The translations under genes were made by a program, and so were the position numbers. Of a stretch of 64,000 nt of DNA, positions 1 through 10,245 are shown piece by piece. Position 1 is the first letter of the stretch. Each line of letters opens with the position of its first letter. The stretch spans positions 897,558 through 961,557 of the forward strand of contig NZ_LMJE01000007.1 in NCBI RefSeq assembly GCF_001429245.1. Direction: 5' to 3'. The DNA is from Rhizobium sp. Root274. Lineage in GTDB: Bacteria > Pseudomonadota > Alphaproteobacteria > Rhizobiales > Rhizobiaceae. The notes below the pieces were generated by a model. It was not told the DNA's origin. It saw only the letters and a program-made list of their open reading frames with translations, and ran no database searches.

Positions 1-2
1 GC

Positions 3-1820
3 GTCGCGACAGCCAGAGCCTTTTCCGATCTCTATGCGGAAACCCACGTCCACCGCCTTGCCTCCTTCTTCGGCGCCTTCCGCAAGGCGCTGCAGGGACG
101 CCAGCAGAGCGCCGATGACCGGATCGCGGTCCTTTCTCCCGGTCCTGCCAACGAGACCTATTTCGAACACGCCTATATCGCCCGCTATCTCGGCATCATG
201 CTGCTCGAAGGCGAGGACCTGACGGTCGTCAACGGCAAGGTCATGGTCCGCACTGTCGCCGGCCTGAAACCCGTCAGCGTTCTCTGGCGCCGCCTCGACG
301 CCGCTTTTGCCGATCCGCTGGAGCTCGACCAGAACTCCTATATCGGCACGCCCGGCATGGTCGACGCGCTGCGCAATGGCTCCGTCACCTTCGTCAACGC
401 ACTCGGCTCCGGCATTCTCGAAACCCGGGCGCTGCTTGCCTTTATGCCCACCCTTTCGCGTCATCTGCTCGGCGAAGAGCTGAAGCTACCCTCCATCGCC
501 ACCTGGTGGTGCGGCCAGAAGGCTGAGCGCGAGCATGTCGCCCGCCACCTCGACCGAATGGTCGTCGGCTCCGCCTTTTCCCGCCTGCCCTTCTTCGACG
601 ACAATGGCCGCTCCGTCCTCGGCTCGCGGTACAAGGACCCGCAGAGCCGCAGCATCTCGGAATGGTTGGAAGCCGAAACCGGCAATCTCGTCGGCCAGGA
701 GGTCGTAACCCTCTCGACCACCCCCGCCATGGTCGATGGCAAGCTGACGCCGCGGCCGATGTCGCTGCGCGTCTTTGCCGCCCGCACCCAGAACGGCTGG
801 CAGATCATGCCTGGTGGCTTTGCCCGCATCGGCAGCGGCTCGGATGTGTCCGCCATCGCCATGCAATCGGGCGGCAGTGCCGCCGATGTCTGGATCGTCT
901 CCGACAAGCCTGTTGACCGCACCTCGCTCTTGCCGGCGGAAGAAAGCTTTACCCGCAACATGCCGGGCAGCCTGCCGAGCCGCGCCGCCGACAACCTGTT
1001 CTGGCTTGGCCGCTATATCGAACGGGCCGAAGGCGTCTTGCGCATCCTGCGCGCCTGGCACGCCCGTTATGCCGAAAGCGCCAATCCGGAACAGCCATTG
1101 CTCGCCTTCGTGAGCGACTACCTCTCCGATATCGACGTCGATACCAAGACCGGCGTACCGGAAAGCCTGCTGCGCAACATCGACAGCGCCGTCTATTCCG
1201 CCAGCAACATCCGCGACCGCTTCTCGCCCGATGGATGGCTGGCGCTGAATGACCTGTCGAAAACGGCGAAACGCTTCCACGAGCGGGTGAAACCCGGCGA
1301 CGATGCCGCCCATGCCATGACGATCCTGCTGCGCAAGCTCGCGGGCTTTGCCGGTCTCGTGCATGAAAACATGTACCGCTTCACCGGTTGGCGCTTCCTC
1401 ACCATCGGACGCCTGCTCGAACGCGGCCTCCATATGACACGCCTGCTCGGACGCATGACCGGGCCGGAGGCACCCGACGGTGCGCTCGACATGCTGCTGG
1501 AGATCGGCGACAACGTCATGACCCACCGGCGCCGCTACAACGTGTCGACCGCGCGGCTGACAGTAACCGATCTGCTCGCACTCGATCCACTCAACCCGCG
1601 CTCGATCCTCTTCCAGCTGAACGAGATCCGCATCGAGGCCGAGCAACTGCCGAACGCCATGGTCAACGGCCAGATGTCGATGCTCTTCCGCGAAGCCATG
1701 CGCCTGCATTCGGGCCTGGCTGTCATGACGCCGGAGGCGATGACGGCCGAGGTCTATACCAATCTTGAGCGCGAGATGGAGAAGTTCTCCGATATCCTCG
1801 CCCGCACCTATCTGAATTGA
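3..1820 (+). CDS. Circularly permuted ATP-grasp / alpha-E domain fusion protein, 5' end outside window
   Basis: The reading frame is already open at base 3, so this is the C-terminal 605 residues of a longer protein; the ATG at 198 is internal. Visible residues 45-51 read SPGPANE, followed by an EHAYIAR stretch, typical of the circularly permuted type-2 ATP-grasp (DUF404/DUF407) family. From about residue 325 an alpha-E domain (DUF403) begins with SRAADNLFWLGRYIERAE. In many bacteria these two domains are separate genes next to a transglutaminase, and comparative genomics has proposed that they make or modify a small peptide; here they are fused. The next gene, a transglutaminase-like protein, starts 4 bases after the stop, so co-translation is likely. 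The actual substrate is unknown. Confidence 0.85.
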   Translation, partial: VATARAFSDLYAETHVHRLASFFGAFRKALQGRQQSADDRIAVLSPGPANETYFEHAYIARYLGIMLLEGEDLTVVNGKVMVRTVAGLKPVSVLWRRLDAAFADPLELDQNSYIGTPGMVDALRNGSVTFVNALGSGILETRALLAFMPTLSRHLLGEELKLPSIATWWCGQKAEREHVARHLDRMVVGSAFSRLPFFDDNGRSVLGSRYKDPQSRSISEWLEAETGNLVGQEVVTLSTTPAMVDGKLTPRPMSLRVFAARTQNGWQIMPGGFARIGSGSDVSAIAMQSGGSAADVWIVSDKPVDRTSLLPAEESFTRNMPGSLPSRAADNLFWLGRYIERAEGVLRILRAWHARYAESANPEQPLLAFVSDYLSDIDVDTKTGVPESLLRNIDSAVYSASNIRDRFSPDGWLALNDLSKTAKRFHERVKPGDDAAHAMTILLRKLAGFAGLVHENMYRFTGWRFLTIGRLLERGLHMTRLLGRMTGPEAPDGALDMLLEIGDNVMTHRRRYNVSTARLTVTDLLALDPLNPRSILFQLNEIRIEAEQLPNAMVNGQMSMLFREAMRLHSGLAVMTPEAMTAEVYTNLEREMEKFSDILARTYLN

Positions 1821-1824
1821 ACCG

Positions 1825-2706
1825 ATGCTGTACGATCTCTCGCTCCACATCGGTTACAAATACGAGGTCCCGGCCTCGGGCGCGCATCACATGCTGCGCC
1901 TCCTGCCGCTCTCGCTGCCAGACCGCCAGCGCCTGATCGCCGGCGCCGTCACCGTCACCCCCGAACCGGACGAACTCGCGACCTTCGAGGATTTCTTCCA
2001 CCACACGACCCGCCACGCGATCCTGCGCGCGCCGCACGAAAAGCTTGACATCCGCATGCAGGCGCGCGTGATGGTCCAGGCTCTGCCGGTCCCCGCCGAC
2101 TTCTCCCCGATCCTCGATCGGCTGCCGCAGGAACTCGCCGAGACATGGACGCTCGACGCGGAATCGCCGCATCATTTTCTCGGGACCAGTCCCCGCCTGC
2201 CGCGCGACAAAGAGATCGCGGCCTATGCCCGCAAGGAGCTGAAGCCGAGCCTGACAGTTCGCCAGATCGCCGAACAGCTCTGTGCCCGCATCCACCGCGA
2301 CTTCAAATACGATCCCGAGGCGACCACCGTCGACACGACACCCGCCGAAGCCTTCACCAAAAAGCGCGGCGTCTGCCAGGACTTCTCCCATGTGATGATC
2401 GTGGCGCTGCGCAGTCTCGGCATTCCCGCAGGCTATGTCAGCGGTTTCCTGCGCACCATCCCGCCGCCGGGCAAAGAACGCCTGGAAGGGGCAGATGCCA
2501 TGCATGCCTGGGTGCGCGTCTGGTGCGGCAAGCTGACGGGCTGGATGGAATTTGACCCGACCAACAATATCCCCGCCGGCACCGACCATATCGTCGTCGG
2601 CTATGGCCGCGACTACTCGGATGTTGCTCCGGTGATCGGTGTGCTCAAGAGCTACGGCAGCCACAAGACTGATCAATCGGTCGATGTTATCCCGGTTAAG
2701 CAGTAA
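1825..2706 (+). CDS. Transglutaminase-like family protein
   Basis: A 293-residue protein with an N-terminal beta region typical of bacterial transglutaminase-like proteins and a papain-like transglutaminase core. The catalytic triad is visible: Cys184 in RGVCQDFSH, His227 in DAMHAWVRVW and Asp244 in MEFDPTNN. No signal peptide is apparent, so it is probably cytoplasmic. It begins 4 bases after the ATP-grasp/alpha-E gene, the conserved neighbourhood of this family. Family knowledge suggests a peptidase or amide-transfer role on the product of the ATP-grasp partner; the substrate is not known. The ATG at 1825 gives the expected family length. Confidence 0.88.
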   Translation: MLYDLSLHIGYKYEVPASGAHHMLRLLPLSLPDRQRLIAGAVTVTPEPDELATFEDFFHHTTRHAILRAPHEKLDIRMQARVMVQALPVPADFSPILDRLPQELAETWTLDAESPHHFLGTSPRLPRDKEIAAYARKELKPSLTVRQIAEQLCARIHRDFKYDPEATTVDTTPAEAFTKKRGVCQDFSHVMIVALRSLGIPAGYVSGFLRTIPPPGKERLEGADAMHAWVRVWCGKLTGWMEFDPTNNIPAGTDHIVVGYGRDYSDVAPVIGVLKSYGSHKTDQSVDVIPVKQ

Positions 2707-2793
2707 ATCCGGTTATTGGCTCGAATTTTATCGACTTGCTTAAGCCGAATGGAACATGTCCGCCCCTATAAGTCATCCACAGACTGCGTTTGG

Positions 2794-4023
2794 ATGGACA
2801 TGATGGCTAGGACCAAGACACAGCATTCCTCGATCTTCTCACGCCTGATCGGCTGCCGATCCGGCAATTTCGGCATGATCACCGCGTTCATCCTGCCGGT
2901 CGCTGCGGCCGGTGCAGGTGTCGCCATGGATTTGAACCGCATGGTCCAGATCAAGAGCGCTCTGCAGGACTCGACCGACTCTGCCGTTCTTGCGGCCGCA
3001 AACGCACTCGCCGTGAAGAGCATTTCCGATGACGAGGCGATGTCCCTCGCCAAGAAGTTCATGGCTTCGCAATTCTACAATATCGTCGAGGGTAAATCGA
3101 GCATCGACCCCAACAACTCGTCGTCAATCGACAAGGCGGCCATTGGCAGTGTCGAGCGTACCACGTCGACTTCCGGCAAGAGCTTCGACGTCAAGCTCAA
3201 CAGTTCTTACACGATGAAGACAAACGGCATGACAGCTTTGCTGGGCTGGAAGGAGGTGACGATCAAGGTCTCCTCCACGGCGCGCAGCACGACAGAAAGC
3301 AAGAATGCGCTGTCGATGTTTCTCGTGCTCGACCGCTCCGGCTCGATGGCCGAGGACACGACCACGGTCAATGGCGCACAGCCGACCAAGACAGTCTACT
3401 ACGACTGCAGCTACTATCAGGGGAAAAAATACATCTCCAAGACCTGCAGCTATCAGGCGACCAACTATTACACCAAAATCGACTCGCTGAAGCTCGCCGT
3501 CGCCAGCCTCACGACACAGCTGAACACGGCGGATCCGGAGACCAAATACGTTCGCACCGCGGCCGTTTCCTACAATGCCAGCATGCAGACGCCGACGACA
3601 ATGGCGTGGGGCACCACCACGTCCCTGTCCTATGTGCAGGCACTGACGGCGACCGGCGGCACCGACTCCTCCGACGCCATGGCGCGGGCTTACACGGACG
3701 TCTCCAGTTCCCAGGAAGACACGGCGCACAAGAACAAGAACGGCCAGGTTCCGAGCAAGTTCATCATTTTCATGACCGACGGTGACAACAACTACTCGAG
3801 CGCCGACACCAAGACCAAGGCGACCTGCGACACCGCCAAGAAGGCCGGCGTCCAGATCTTCACCGTCGCCTTCATGGCACCGAGCAACGGGCAGGCCCTG
3901 CTTCAGTACTGCGCCTCCAGCACGTCCAATTATTACGACGCGCAGAATGCCACGCAGCTCGTCGCGGCCTTCAAGGAAATCGGTGACAAGGCGGTTCAGG
4001 CCTCCACCCGCCTGACCAACTGA
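2794..4023 (+). CDS. TadG-like pilus-assembly family protein with von Willebrand A domain
   Basis: About 409 residues from the ATG at 2794; ATGs at 2800 and 2803 and a TTG at 2716 are alternatives and no strong ribosome site decides. Residues around 25-50 form one membrane segment preceded by RSGNFGMITAF, the TadE/TadG N-terminal pattern. The C-terminal half is a vWA domain with the metal-site motif DRSGSM (Asp180), a GGTDSSDAM stretch and FIIFMTDGDNN. TadG proteins are linked to Flp/Tad pilus loci, but no other tad gene is nearby, so it may act alone as a surface or periplasmic adhesion protein. The sequence is rich in Ser, Thr, Tyr and Lys, unlike its Arg/Ala-rich neighbours. A terminator hairpin follows it. 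Confidence 0.8.
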   Translation: MDMMARTKTQHSSIFSRLIGCRSGNFGMITAFILPVAAAGAGVAMDLNRMVQIKSALQDSTDSAVLAAANALAVKSISDDEAMSLAKKFMASQFYNIVEGKSSIDPNNSSSIDKAAIGSVERTTSTSGKSFDVKLNSSYTMKTNGMTALLGWKEVTIKVSSTARSTTESKNALSMFLVLDRSGSMAEDTTTVNGAQPTKTVYYDCSYYQGKKYISKTCSYQATNYYTKIDSLKLAVASLTTQLNTADPETKYVRTAAVSYNASMQTPTTMAWGTTTSLSYVQALTATGGTDSSDAMARAYTDVSSSQEDTAHKNKNGQVPSKFIIFMTDGDNNYSSADTKTKATCDTAKKAGVQIFTVAFMAPSNGQALLQYCASSTSNYYDAQNATQLVAAFKEIGDKAVQASTRLTN

Positions 4024-4063
4024 CCCGCGTCCAAAGCGTTTGCGGAGAATTCCCTGCCATTGG

Positions 4064-4090
4064 CCGCGACCCACCGGGTCGCGGCTTTTT
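4064..4090 (+). terminator. Rho-independent terminator after the TadG-like gene
   Basis: A perfect 9-bp stem, CCGCGACCC at 4064-4072 pairing with GGGTCGCGG at 4076-4084 around an ACC loop, is followed by CTTTTT. It lies 40 bases after the stop at 4023 and isolates this gene from the glycogen operon. Confidence 0.85.
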
Positions 4091-4288
4091 CATATCCGGC
4101 ATCCAGCAAACAACCATATGAAAAATCAGGCATTTGCAAGAAACCTGATATTCGCGAACAATTTCGCATGGCCTCTCACCGACCTGTTGCATGTGTATCA
4201 TATCGATGCGTAAACTGGCGACGAAGGGGGTGACCGCCGATAGCGGATCCGGTGGTGCCCTGCGAACCGAGCAAAGCCAGGCGGACCG

Positions 4289-6751
4289 ATGATCAAGACC
4301 CCCCACAAAGCCGACCTTCCCCTTCCCAAACGCGTCGCGTCCGACCCGGCCTCCTTGGCCGCCGAAATCATGGACAAGCTGACCTACAGCATCGGCAAGG
4401 ACGCGAAAGTCGCAACCCCGCATGACTGGCTGACCGCGACCATCCTCGTGGTCCGCGACCGAATCATCGACACCTGGATGGAATCGACGCGCGCCACCTA
4501 CATGAACAACGGCAAGCGGGTCTATTACCTGTCGCTGGAGTTCCTGATCGGCCGTCTGCTGCGCGATGCGATGTCCAATCTCGGCCTGATGGACGACATC
4601 CGCGAGGCGCTATCCTCGCTGTCCGTCGAATTCGACGTCATTGCCGGCCTCGAACCGGATGCCGCTCTCGGTAATGGTGGCCTCGGCCGGCTTGCCGCCT
4701 GTTTCATGGAGAGCATGGCGACCGTCAACATTCCCGCTTACGGCTACGGCATCCGCTACGTGCACGGCCTCTTCCGCCAGCAGATGGCGGAGGGCTGGCA
4801 GGTCGAGCTGCCGGAAAGCTGGCTCGCCCATGGCAACCCCTGGGAATTCGAGCGCCGCGAAAGCTCCTACGAAGTCGGCTACGGCGGCACGGTCGAGACG
4901 ATCGACGCCCCGGATGGCGAACTGCGCTACGTCTGGAAACAGGGCGAACGCGTCATCGCCACCGCCTATGACACGCCGGCCGTCGGCTGGCGCGGCGAGC
5001 GCGTGAACACGCTGCGCCTCTGGTCTGCCCAGCCGATCGACCCGATCCTGCTCGACGCCTTCAATGCCGGCGACCACATCGGCGCCCTTCGCGAAAGCAA
5101 CAAGGCCGAATCTCTGACCCGCGTGCTGTATCCTGCCGACGCCACGCCCGCCGGCCAGGAACTGCGCCTGCGCCAGGAATTCTTCTTCTGTTCGGCCTCA
5201 CTGCAGGACATCGTGCGCCGCCACCTGCAGCAGGGCAATACGCTCGCCCAGCTGCCGGAAAAGGTCGCGATCCAGCTCAATGACACGCATCCGGCCGTCT
5301 CCGTCGCCGAACTGATGCGCCTCCTCGTCGATGTGCATGGGGTCAACTTCGACGACGCCTGGGAGATTTCCTCCAAAACTTTCTCCTACACAAACCACAC
5401 GCTGCTGCCCGAAGCGCTGGAAAGCTGGCCGGTGCCGCTTTTCGAGCGGCTTCTGCCGCGCCACATGCAGCTGGTCTATGCGATTAACGCCAAGATCCTG
5501 CTCGACGCCCGCAAGAACCGCGGCTTCAACGACCAGGAGATCCGCCACATCTCCCTGATCGACGAAAGCGGCGATCGCCGCGTGCGGATGGGTAACCTCG
5601 CTTTCATCGGTTCGCACTCGATCAACGGTGTCTCGGCCCTGCACACCGAACTGATGAAGGAGACGGTCTTTGCCGATTTCCACAAGCTCTATCCGACCCG
5701 CATCAACAACAAGACCAACGGCATTACGCCCCGCCGCTGGCTGATGCAGTGCAATCCTGATCTCACTAACCTGATCAAGGAAGCGATCGGCGCCGAATTT
5801 CTTGATGATGCCGACAAGCTGAAAGCGCTCGATGCCTTTGCCGACGACGCGTCGTTCCAGCAGAAGTTCGCAGCCGTCAAGCGCGCCAACAAGGTGCGTC
5901 TGGCAAGCCTGGTTGCCGGCCGCATGGGCATCAGGCTCGATCCGGACGCAATGTTCGACATCCAGATCAAGCGCATCCACGAATACAAGCGCCAGCTTTT
6001 GAACATCATCGAGACGGTCGCGCTCTTCGACCAGATCCGCTCCCATCCGGAGCGGGACTGGGTACCGCGCGTCAAGCTGTTCGCCGGCAAGGCAGCCCCG
6101 AGCTATCACAACGCCAAGCTGATCATCAAACTCGCCAACGACGTCGCGCGCGTCGTCAACAACGACCCTTCGGTGCGCGGCCTGCTGAAGGTCGTCTTCG
6201 TGCCGAACTACAATGTGTCTCTGGCAGAAGTCATGGTGCCGGCTGCCGACCTCTCCGAACAGATTTCTACCGCCGGCATGGAAGCATCCGGAACCGGGAA
6301 CATGAAGTTCGCGTTGAACGGTGCATTGACCATCGGAACACTCGATGGCGCCAATGTCGAAATGCGCGACCATGTCGGGGAGGAGAACATAGTGATTTTC
6401 GGAATGACCGCGGACGAGGTCGGACGTGTGAGGGCCGAGGGACACAATCCTCGCGCCGCCATCGACGCGTCACGCGAATTGCAACAGGCCCTCTCCTCGA
6501 TCGCCTCGGGCGTCTTCTCACCCGATGACCGCGACCGCTATGCCGGCCTGATGCAGGGCATCTACCAGCACGACTGGTTTATGGTCGCCGCAGACTTCGA
6601 CGCCTATGCCCAGGCCCAGCGTCAGGTCGACGAGATCTGGGCCGGCAAATCCGGCTGGTATTCCAAGACCATCCGCAACACCGCACGCATGGGCTGGTTC
6701 TCATCCGACCGCACCATTCGCCAGTACAATGCGGACATTTGGAGAGCCTGA
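4289..6751 (+). CDS. glgP: Glycogen/starch phosphorylase
   Basis: 820 residues, the normal length for bacterial GlgP. It removes glucose-1-phosphate from the non-reducing ends of glycogen using phosphate and pyridoxal phosphate. The PLP lysine is Lys673 in the motif EASGTGNMKFALNG, followed by GTLDGANVEM; the substrate-site region GNGGLGRLAACF is near residue 130. It is the first gene of glgP-glgB-glgC-glgA-pgm, an order known from Agrobacterium. Its TGA overlaps the ATG of glgB. The 200 bases upstream, after the preceding terminator, must contain the operon promoter, but no convincing box was identified. Confidence 0.97.
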   Translation: MIKTPHKADLPLPKRVASDPASLAAEIMDKLTYSIGKDAKVATPHDWLTATILVVRDRIIDTWMESTRATYMNNGKRVYYLSLEFLIGRLLRDAMSNLGLMDDIREALSSLSVEFDVIAGLEPDAALGNGGLGRLAACFMESMATVNIPAYGYGIRYVHGLFRQQMAEGWQVELPESWLAHGNPWEFERRESSYEVGYGGTVETIDAPDGELRYVWKQGERVIATAYDTPAVGWRGERVNTLRLWSAQPIDPILLDAFNAGDHIGALRESNKAESLTRVLYPADATPAGQELRLRQEFFFCSASLQDIVRRHLQQGNTLAQLPEKVAIQLNDTHPAVSVAELMRLLVDVHGVNFDDAWEISSKTFSYTNHTLLPEALESWPVPLFERLLPRHMQLVYAINAKILLDARKNRGFNDQEIRHISLIDESGDRRVRMGNLAFIGSHSINGVSALHTELMKETVFADFHKLYPTRINNKTNGITPRRWLMQCNPDLTNLIKEAIGAEFLDDADKLKALDAFADDASFQQKFAAVKRANKVRLASLVAGRMGIRLDPDAMFDIQIKRIHEYKRQLLNIIETVALFDQIRSHPERDWVPRVKLFAGKAAPSYHNAKLIIKLANDVARVVNNDPSVRGLLKVVFVPNYNVSLAEVMVPAADLSEQISTAGMEASGTGNMKFALNGALTIGTLDGANVEMRDHVGEENIVIFGMTADEVGRVRAEGHNPRAAIDASRELQQALSSIASGVFSPDDRDRYAGLMQGIYQHDWFMVAADFDAYAQAQRQVDEIWAGKSGWYSKTIRNTARMGWFSSDRTIRQYNADIWRA

Positions 6752-8964
6752 TGGCAAAATCGCCGAAGAAAAACGGTGTCGACCCCAAGCCGGATACACC
6801 GTCGGCGGACGAAATCCAGGCAATCATCAACGGCACACACGGTGACCCCTTCGCCTTTCTTGGCCTGCAGGAGCATGACGGCGGATTCGTCGCCCGGTGC
6901 TTTATTCCGGGTGCAGAGACGGTCACGGCCCATACCCTGTCGGGTGAGGCGATCGGCGAACTGACACAGCGTCACGACGCAGGCTTCTTTTCCGGCATCG
7001 TCAGCGCCACCTCCCTGCAGCCGATCCGCTACCGCGCCACCCGTGGCGACGATGAATGGATGGTCACAGACCCCTACAGCTTCTGGCCGATCCTGGGCCC
7101 CATGGATGACTACTTCATCCGGGAAGGCTCGCACCTGCGTCTCTTCGACAAGATGGGTGCGCATCCGATCAAGCATCAGGGCGTCGATGGTTTCCACTTT
7201 GCCGTCTGGGCCCCGAACGCGCGCCGGGTCTCTGTGGTCGGTGATTTCAACGACTGGGACGGTCGCCGCCACGTCATGCGGCTTCGCCGCGACACCGGAA
7301 TCTGGGAGATCTTCGCTCCGGACGTCCGCTCAAGTGCCACCTACAAGTTTGAAATCGTCGGCCCGCATGGCGAACTTCTGCCGCTTAAGGCCGACCCTTA
7401 CGCGCGCCGCGCCGAGATGCGACCGAAGAACGCCTCGGTGACGACGGGCGAACTGGAACAGGTTTGGGACGACGAGGCCCATCGCAAGCATTGGGCAAGC
7501 ATCGATCAGCGCCGCCAGCCGGTGTCGATCTACGAGGTCCATGCCGGCTCCTGGCAGCGGCGCGACGACGGCTCGATGCTGACTTGGGACGAGATGGCCG
7601 AGCGGCTGATCCCCTACTGCGTCGACATGGGCTTTACCCATATCGAATTCATGCCGATCGCCGAGCACCCTTACGATCCGTCCTGGGGCTATCAGACGAC
7701 CGGGCTCTACGCGCCGACAGCGCGTTTCGGCGAACCGGAAGGGTTCGCCCGCTTCGTCAATGGCTGCCACAAGGTTGGCCTCGGCGTCATTCTCGATTGG
7801 GTCCCGGCCCACTTTCCGACAGACGCGCATGGGCTTCGTCACTTTGACGGGACAGCACTTTACGAACATGCCGACCCGCGTCAGGGTTTCCACCCGGACT
7901 GGAACACGGCGATCTACAATTTCGGCCGCTTGGAGGTCCTGTCCTACCTGATCAACAACGCCCTCTACTGGGCGGAGAAGTTCCACATCGACGGCCTGCG
8001 CGTCGATGCGGTCGCATCCATGCTCTACCTCGATTATTCCCGCAAGGAAGGCGAGTGGATCCCCAACGAATATGGCGGTCGGGAAAACCTGGAAGCCGTG
8101 CGGTTCCTCCAGCAGATGAACCACCATGTCTATGGAAGCCACCCGGGCATCATGACCATCGCCGAGGAAAGCACCTCCTGGCCCAAGGTCTCGCAGCCCG
8201 TGCATGAAGGCGGTCTCGGCTTCGGCTTCAAGTGGAACATGGGCTTCATGCATGACACGCTGAGCTATTTCGCCCGTGATCCAATCTACCGGAAACACCA
8301 TCACAGCGAACTGACCTTCGGCCTGCTCTACGCCTTCTCGGAAAACTTTGTCCTGCCGATTTCTCACGACGAAGTGGTGCATGGCAAAGGCTCGATGATA
8401 GCCAAGATGCCCGGCGACGACTGGCAGAAATTTGCCAACTTGCGCGCCTATTACGGCCTGATGTGGGGCCATCCGGGCAAGAAGCTCTTGTTCATGGGTC
8501 AGGAATTTGCCCAGTGGGGCGAATGGTCGGAGGAGCGATCGCTGGACTGGAACCTGCTTGCCTATGCGCCGCATGAAGGCATGCGCCGGCTGGTTCGTGA
8601 CCTGAACTTCACCTACCGCTCGAAGCCGGCGCTGCATGCGCGCGATTGCGAAGGCGAGGGCTTCGAATGGATCATCGGCGACGACCAGGACAATTCCGTC
8701 TTTGCCTGGCTTCGCAAGGCACCGGGCGAAAAGCCGATCGCCGTGATCTGCAATCTGACACCGAACTTCCATGAACGCTACGAATTGAGCTTGCCTGCAG
8801 CCGGCCGTTGGCGTGAGATACTCAACACCGATGCCGAGATCTATGGCGGCAGCGGCAAGGGAAATGGTGGTCGCGTGGAGGCGCATGCCACGGGAGGTGA
8901 CTGGGCAAAGGCAGGACTGACACTGCCCCCGCTCGCCGTGATCATGCTGGAATTGGAACAATAA
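6751..8964 (+). CDS. glgB: 1,4-alpha-glucan branching enzyme
   Basis: 737 residues, GH13 family. It introduces alpha-1,6 branches into glycogen. The N-terminal part carries the GlgB-specific N1 region and a CBM48 module ([22 protein letters not shown], here abbreviated to its recognisable core [10 protein letters not shown]). The catalytic nucleophile is Asp419 in [10 protein letters not shown], the acid/base Glu lies in TIAEES (472/473), and the transition-state Asp is in SHDEVVHGK. The ATG at 6751 overlaps the glgP stop and has GGAGAG 6-10 bases upstream, so the in-frame TTG at 6739 is less likely. Translational coupling with glgP is probable. Confidence 0.97.
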   Translation: MAKSPKKNGVDPKPDTPSADEIQAIINGTHGDPFAFLGLQEHDGGFVARCFIPGAETVTAHTLSGEAIGELTQRHDAGFFSGIVSATSLQPIRYRATRGDDEWMVTDPYSFWPILGPMDDYFIREGSHLRLFDKMGAHPIKHQGVDGFHFAVWAPNARRVSVVGDFNDWDGRRHVMRLRRDTGIWEIFAPDVRSSATYKFEIVGPHGELLPLKADPYARRAEMRPKNASVTTGELEQVWDDEAHRKHWASIDQRRQPVSIYEVHAGSWQRRDDGSMLTWDEMAERLIPYCVDMGFTHIEFMPIAEHPYDPSWGYQTTGLYAPTARFGEPEGFARFVNGCHKVGLGVILDWVPAHFPTDAHGLRHFDGTALYEHADPRQGFHPDWNTAIYNFGRLEVLSYLINNALYWAEKFHIDGLRVDAVASMLYLDYSRKEGEWIPNEYGGRENLEAVRFLQQMNHHVYGSHPGIMTIAEESTSWPKVSQPVHEGGLGFGFKWNMGFMHDTLSYFARDPIYRKHHHSELTFGLLYAFSENFVLPISHDEVVHGKGSMIAKMPGDDWQKFANLRAYYGLMWGHPGKKLLFMGQEFAQWGEWSEERSLDWNLLAYAPHEGMRRLVRDLNFTYRSKPALHARDCEGEGFEWIIGDDQDNSVFAWLRKAPGEKPIAVICNLTPNFHERYELSLPAAGRWREILNTDAEIYGGSGKGNGGRVEAHATGGDWAKAGLTLPPLAVIMLELEQ

Positions 8965-8977
8965 GGGGAGGATGACA

Positions 8978-10237
8978 ATGACGGAAAAGAGAACAAAAAG
9001 CCTGTCGCGCGATGCCATGGCCTATGTGTTGGCCGGTGGCCGCGGAAGCCGCCTCAAGGAACTGACGGACCGCCGCGCAAAGCCTGCGGTCTATTTCGGC
9101 GGCAAGGCCCGCATCATCGATTTCGCCCTGTCGAACGCGCTCAACTCCGGCATCCGCCGCATCGGGGTCGCAACCCAGTACAAGGCCCACTCGTTGATCC
9201 GCCACCTGCAGCTCGGCTGGAACTTCTTCCGCCCCGAGCGCAACGAAAGCTTCGACATCCTGCCCGCCTCTCAGCGCGTCTCCGAGACACAGTGGTATGA
9301 AGGCACGGCCGATGCCGTCTACCAGAACGCCGACATCATCGAGTCTTATGCGCCGGAATACATGGTCATTCTCGCCGGTGACCACATCTACAAGATGGAC
9401 TACGAGCAGATGCTCCAGCAGCATGTCGATTCAGGTGCTGACGTGACCATTGGCTGCCTCGAAGTCCCGCGTATGGAAGCGACCGGCTTCGGCGTCATGC
9501 ATGTGGATGCCACAGATCGCATCATCGACTTCGTCGAGAAGCCGGCCGATCCGCCGGGCATTCCCGGCAATCCGGATCTGGCGCTGGCCTCGATGGGCAT
9601 CTATGTCTTCCACACGAAATTCCTGATGGAACTGCTGCGCCGTGACGCCGCCGATCCGGACTCCAGCCGCGACTTCGGCAAGGACATCATTCCCTATGTT
9701 GTGAAGAGCGGCAAGGCCGTTGCCCACCGCTTTGCCCAGTCCTGCGTCCGTTCCGACTTCGAGCGCGAGCCCTACTGGCGCGACGTCGGCACGATCGATG
9801 CCTATTGGCAGGCCAATATCGACCTGACCGATATCGTTCCGGAACTTGACCTCTACGACAAGACCTGGCCGATCTGGACCTATTCCGAAATCACCCCACC
9901 CGCCAAGTTCGTCCATGACGATGAAGGCCGCCGTGGTTCGGCGATCTCTTCGCTCGTCTCGGGCGACTGCATCATCTCCGGCTCCTCGCTCTACAAGAGC
10001 CTTCTCTTTACCGGTGTGCGCGCCAATTCCTACTCCCGCCTTGAGGGCGCTGTTGTCCTGCCGAAAGTTCAAGTCGGGCGTCATGCACGCCTTACCAATG
10101 TCGTGATCGACCACGGTGTGGTCATCCCCGAAGGTTTGATCGTCGGGGAAGATCCGGAAATGGATGCCAAGCGCTTCCGCCGCAGTGAGAATGGAATTTG
10201 CCTGATCACCCAGGCAATGCTCGACAAACTGGGTTAG
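8978..10237 (+). CDS. glgC: Glucose-1-phosphate adenylyltransferase (ADP-glucose pyrophosphorylase)
   Basis: 419 residues. It makes ADP-glucose from ATP and glucose-1-phosphate, the committed step of bacterial glycogen synthesis. The nucleotide-binding motif [11 protein letters not shown] is near the N-terminus, the sugar-phosphate region GIYVF and DFGKDIIP lie mid-protein, and a left-handed beta-helix forms the C-terminus. Two ATGs occur; GGGGAG at 8965-8970 is only one base from the ATG at 8972 but 7 bases from that at 8978, so the start at 8978 (MTEKR) is chosen, which also agrees with the Agrobacterium protein as I remember it. It lies 13 bases after glgB. Confidence 0.97.
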   Translation: MTEKRTKSLSRDAMAYVLAGGRGSRLKELTDRRAKPAVYFGGKARIIDFALSNALNSGIRRIGVATQYKAHSLIRHLQLGWNFFRPERNESFDILPASQRVSETQWYEGTADAVYQNADIIESYAPEYMVILAGDHIYKMDYEQMLQQHVDSGADVTIGCLEVPRMEATGFGVMHVDATDRIIDFVEKPADPPGIPGNPDLALASMGIYVFHTKFLMELLRRDAADPDSSRDFGKDIIPYVVKSGKAVAHRFAQSCVRSDFEREPYWRDVGTIDAYWQANIDLTDIVPELDLYDKTWPIWTYSEITPPAKFVHDDEGRRGSAISSLVSGDCIISGSSLYKSLLFTGVRANSYSRLEGAVVLPKVQVGRHARLTNVVIDHGVVIPEGLIVGEDPEMDAKRFRRSENGICLITQAMLDKLG

Positions 10238-10245
10238 ACATATCC

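Noticed and set aside
7330..9018. 562-codon open frame on the minus strand inside glgB
   Set aside because: Antisense shadow of glgB; codon pattern and protein sequence look like a reverse complement of a real gene.
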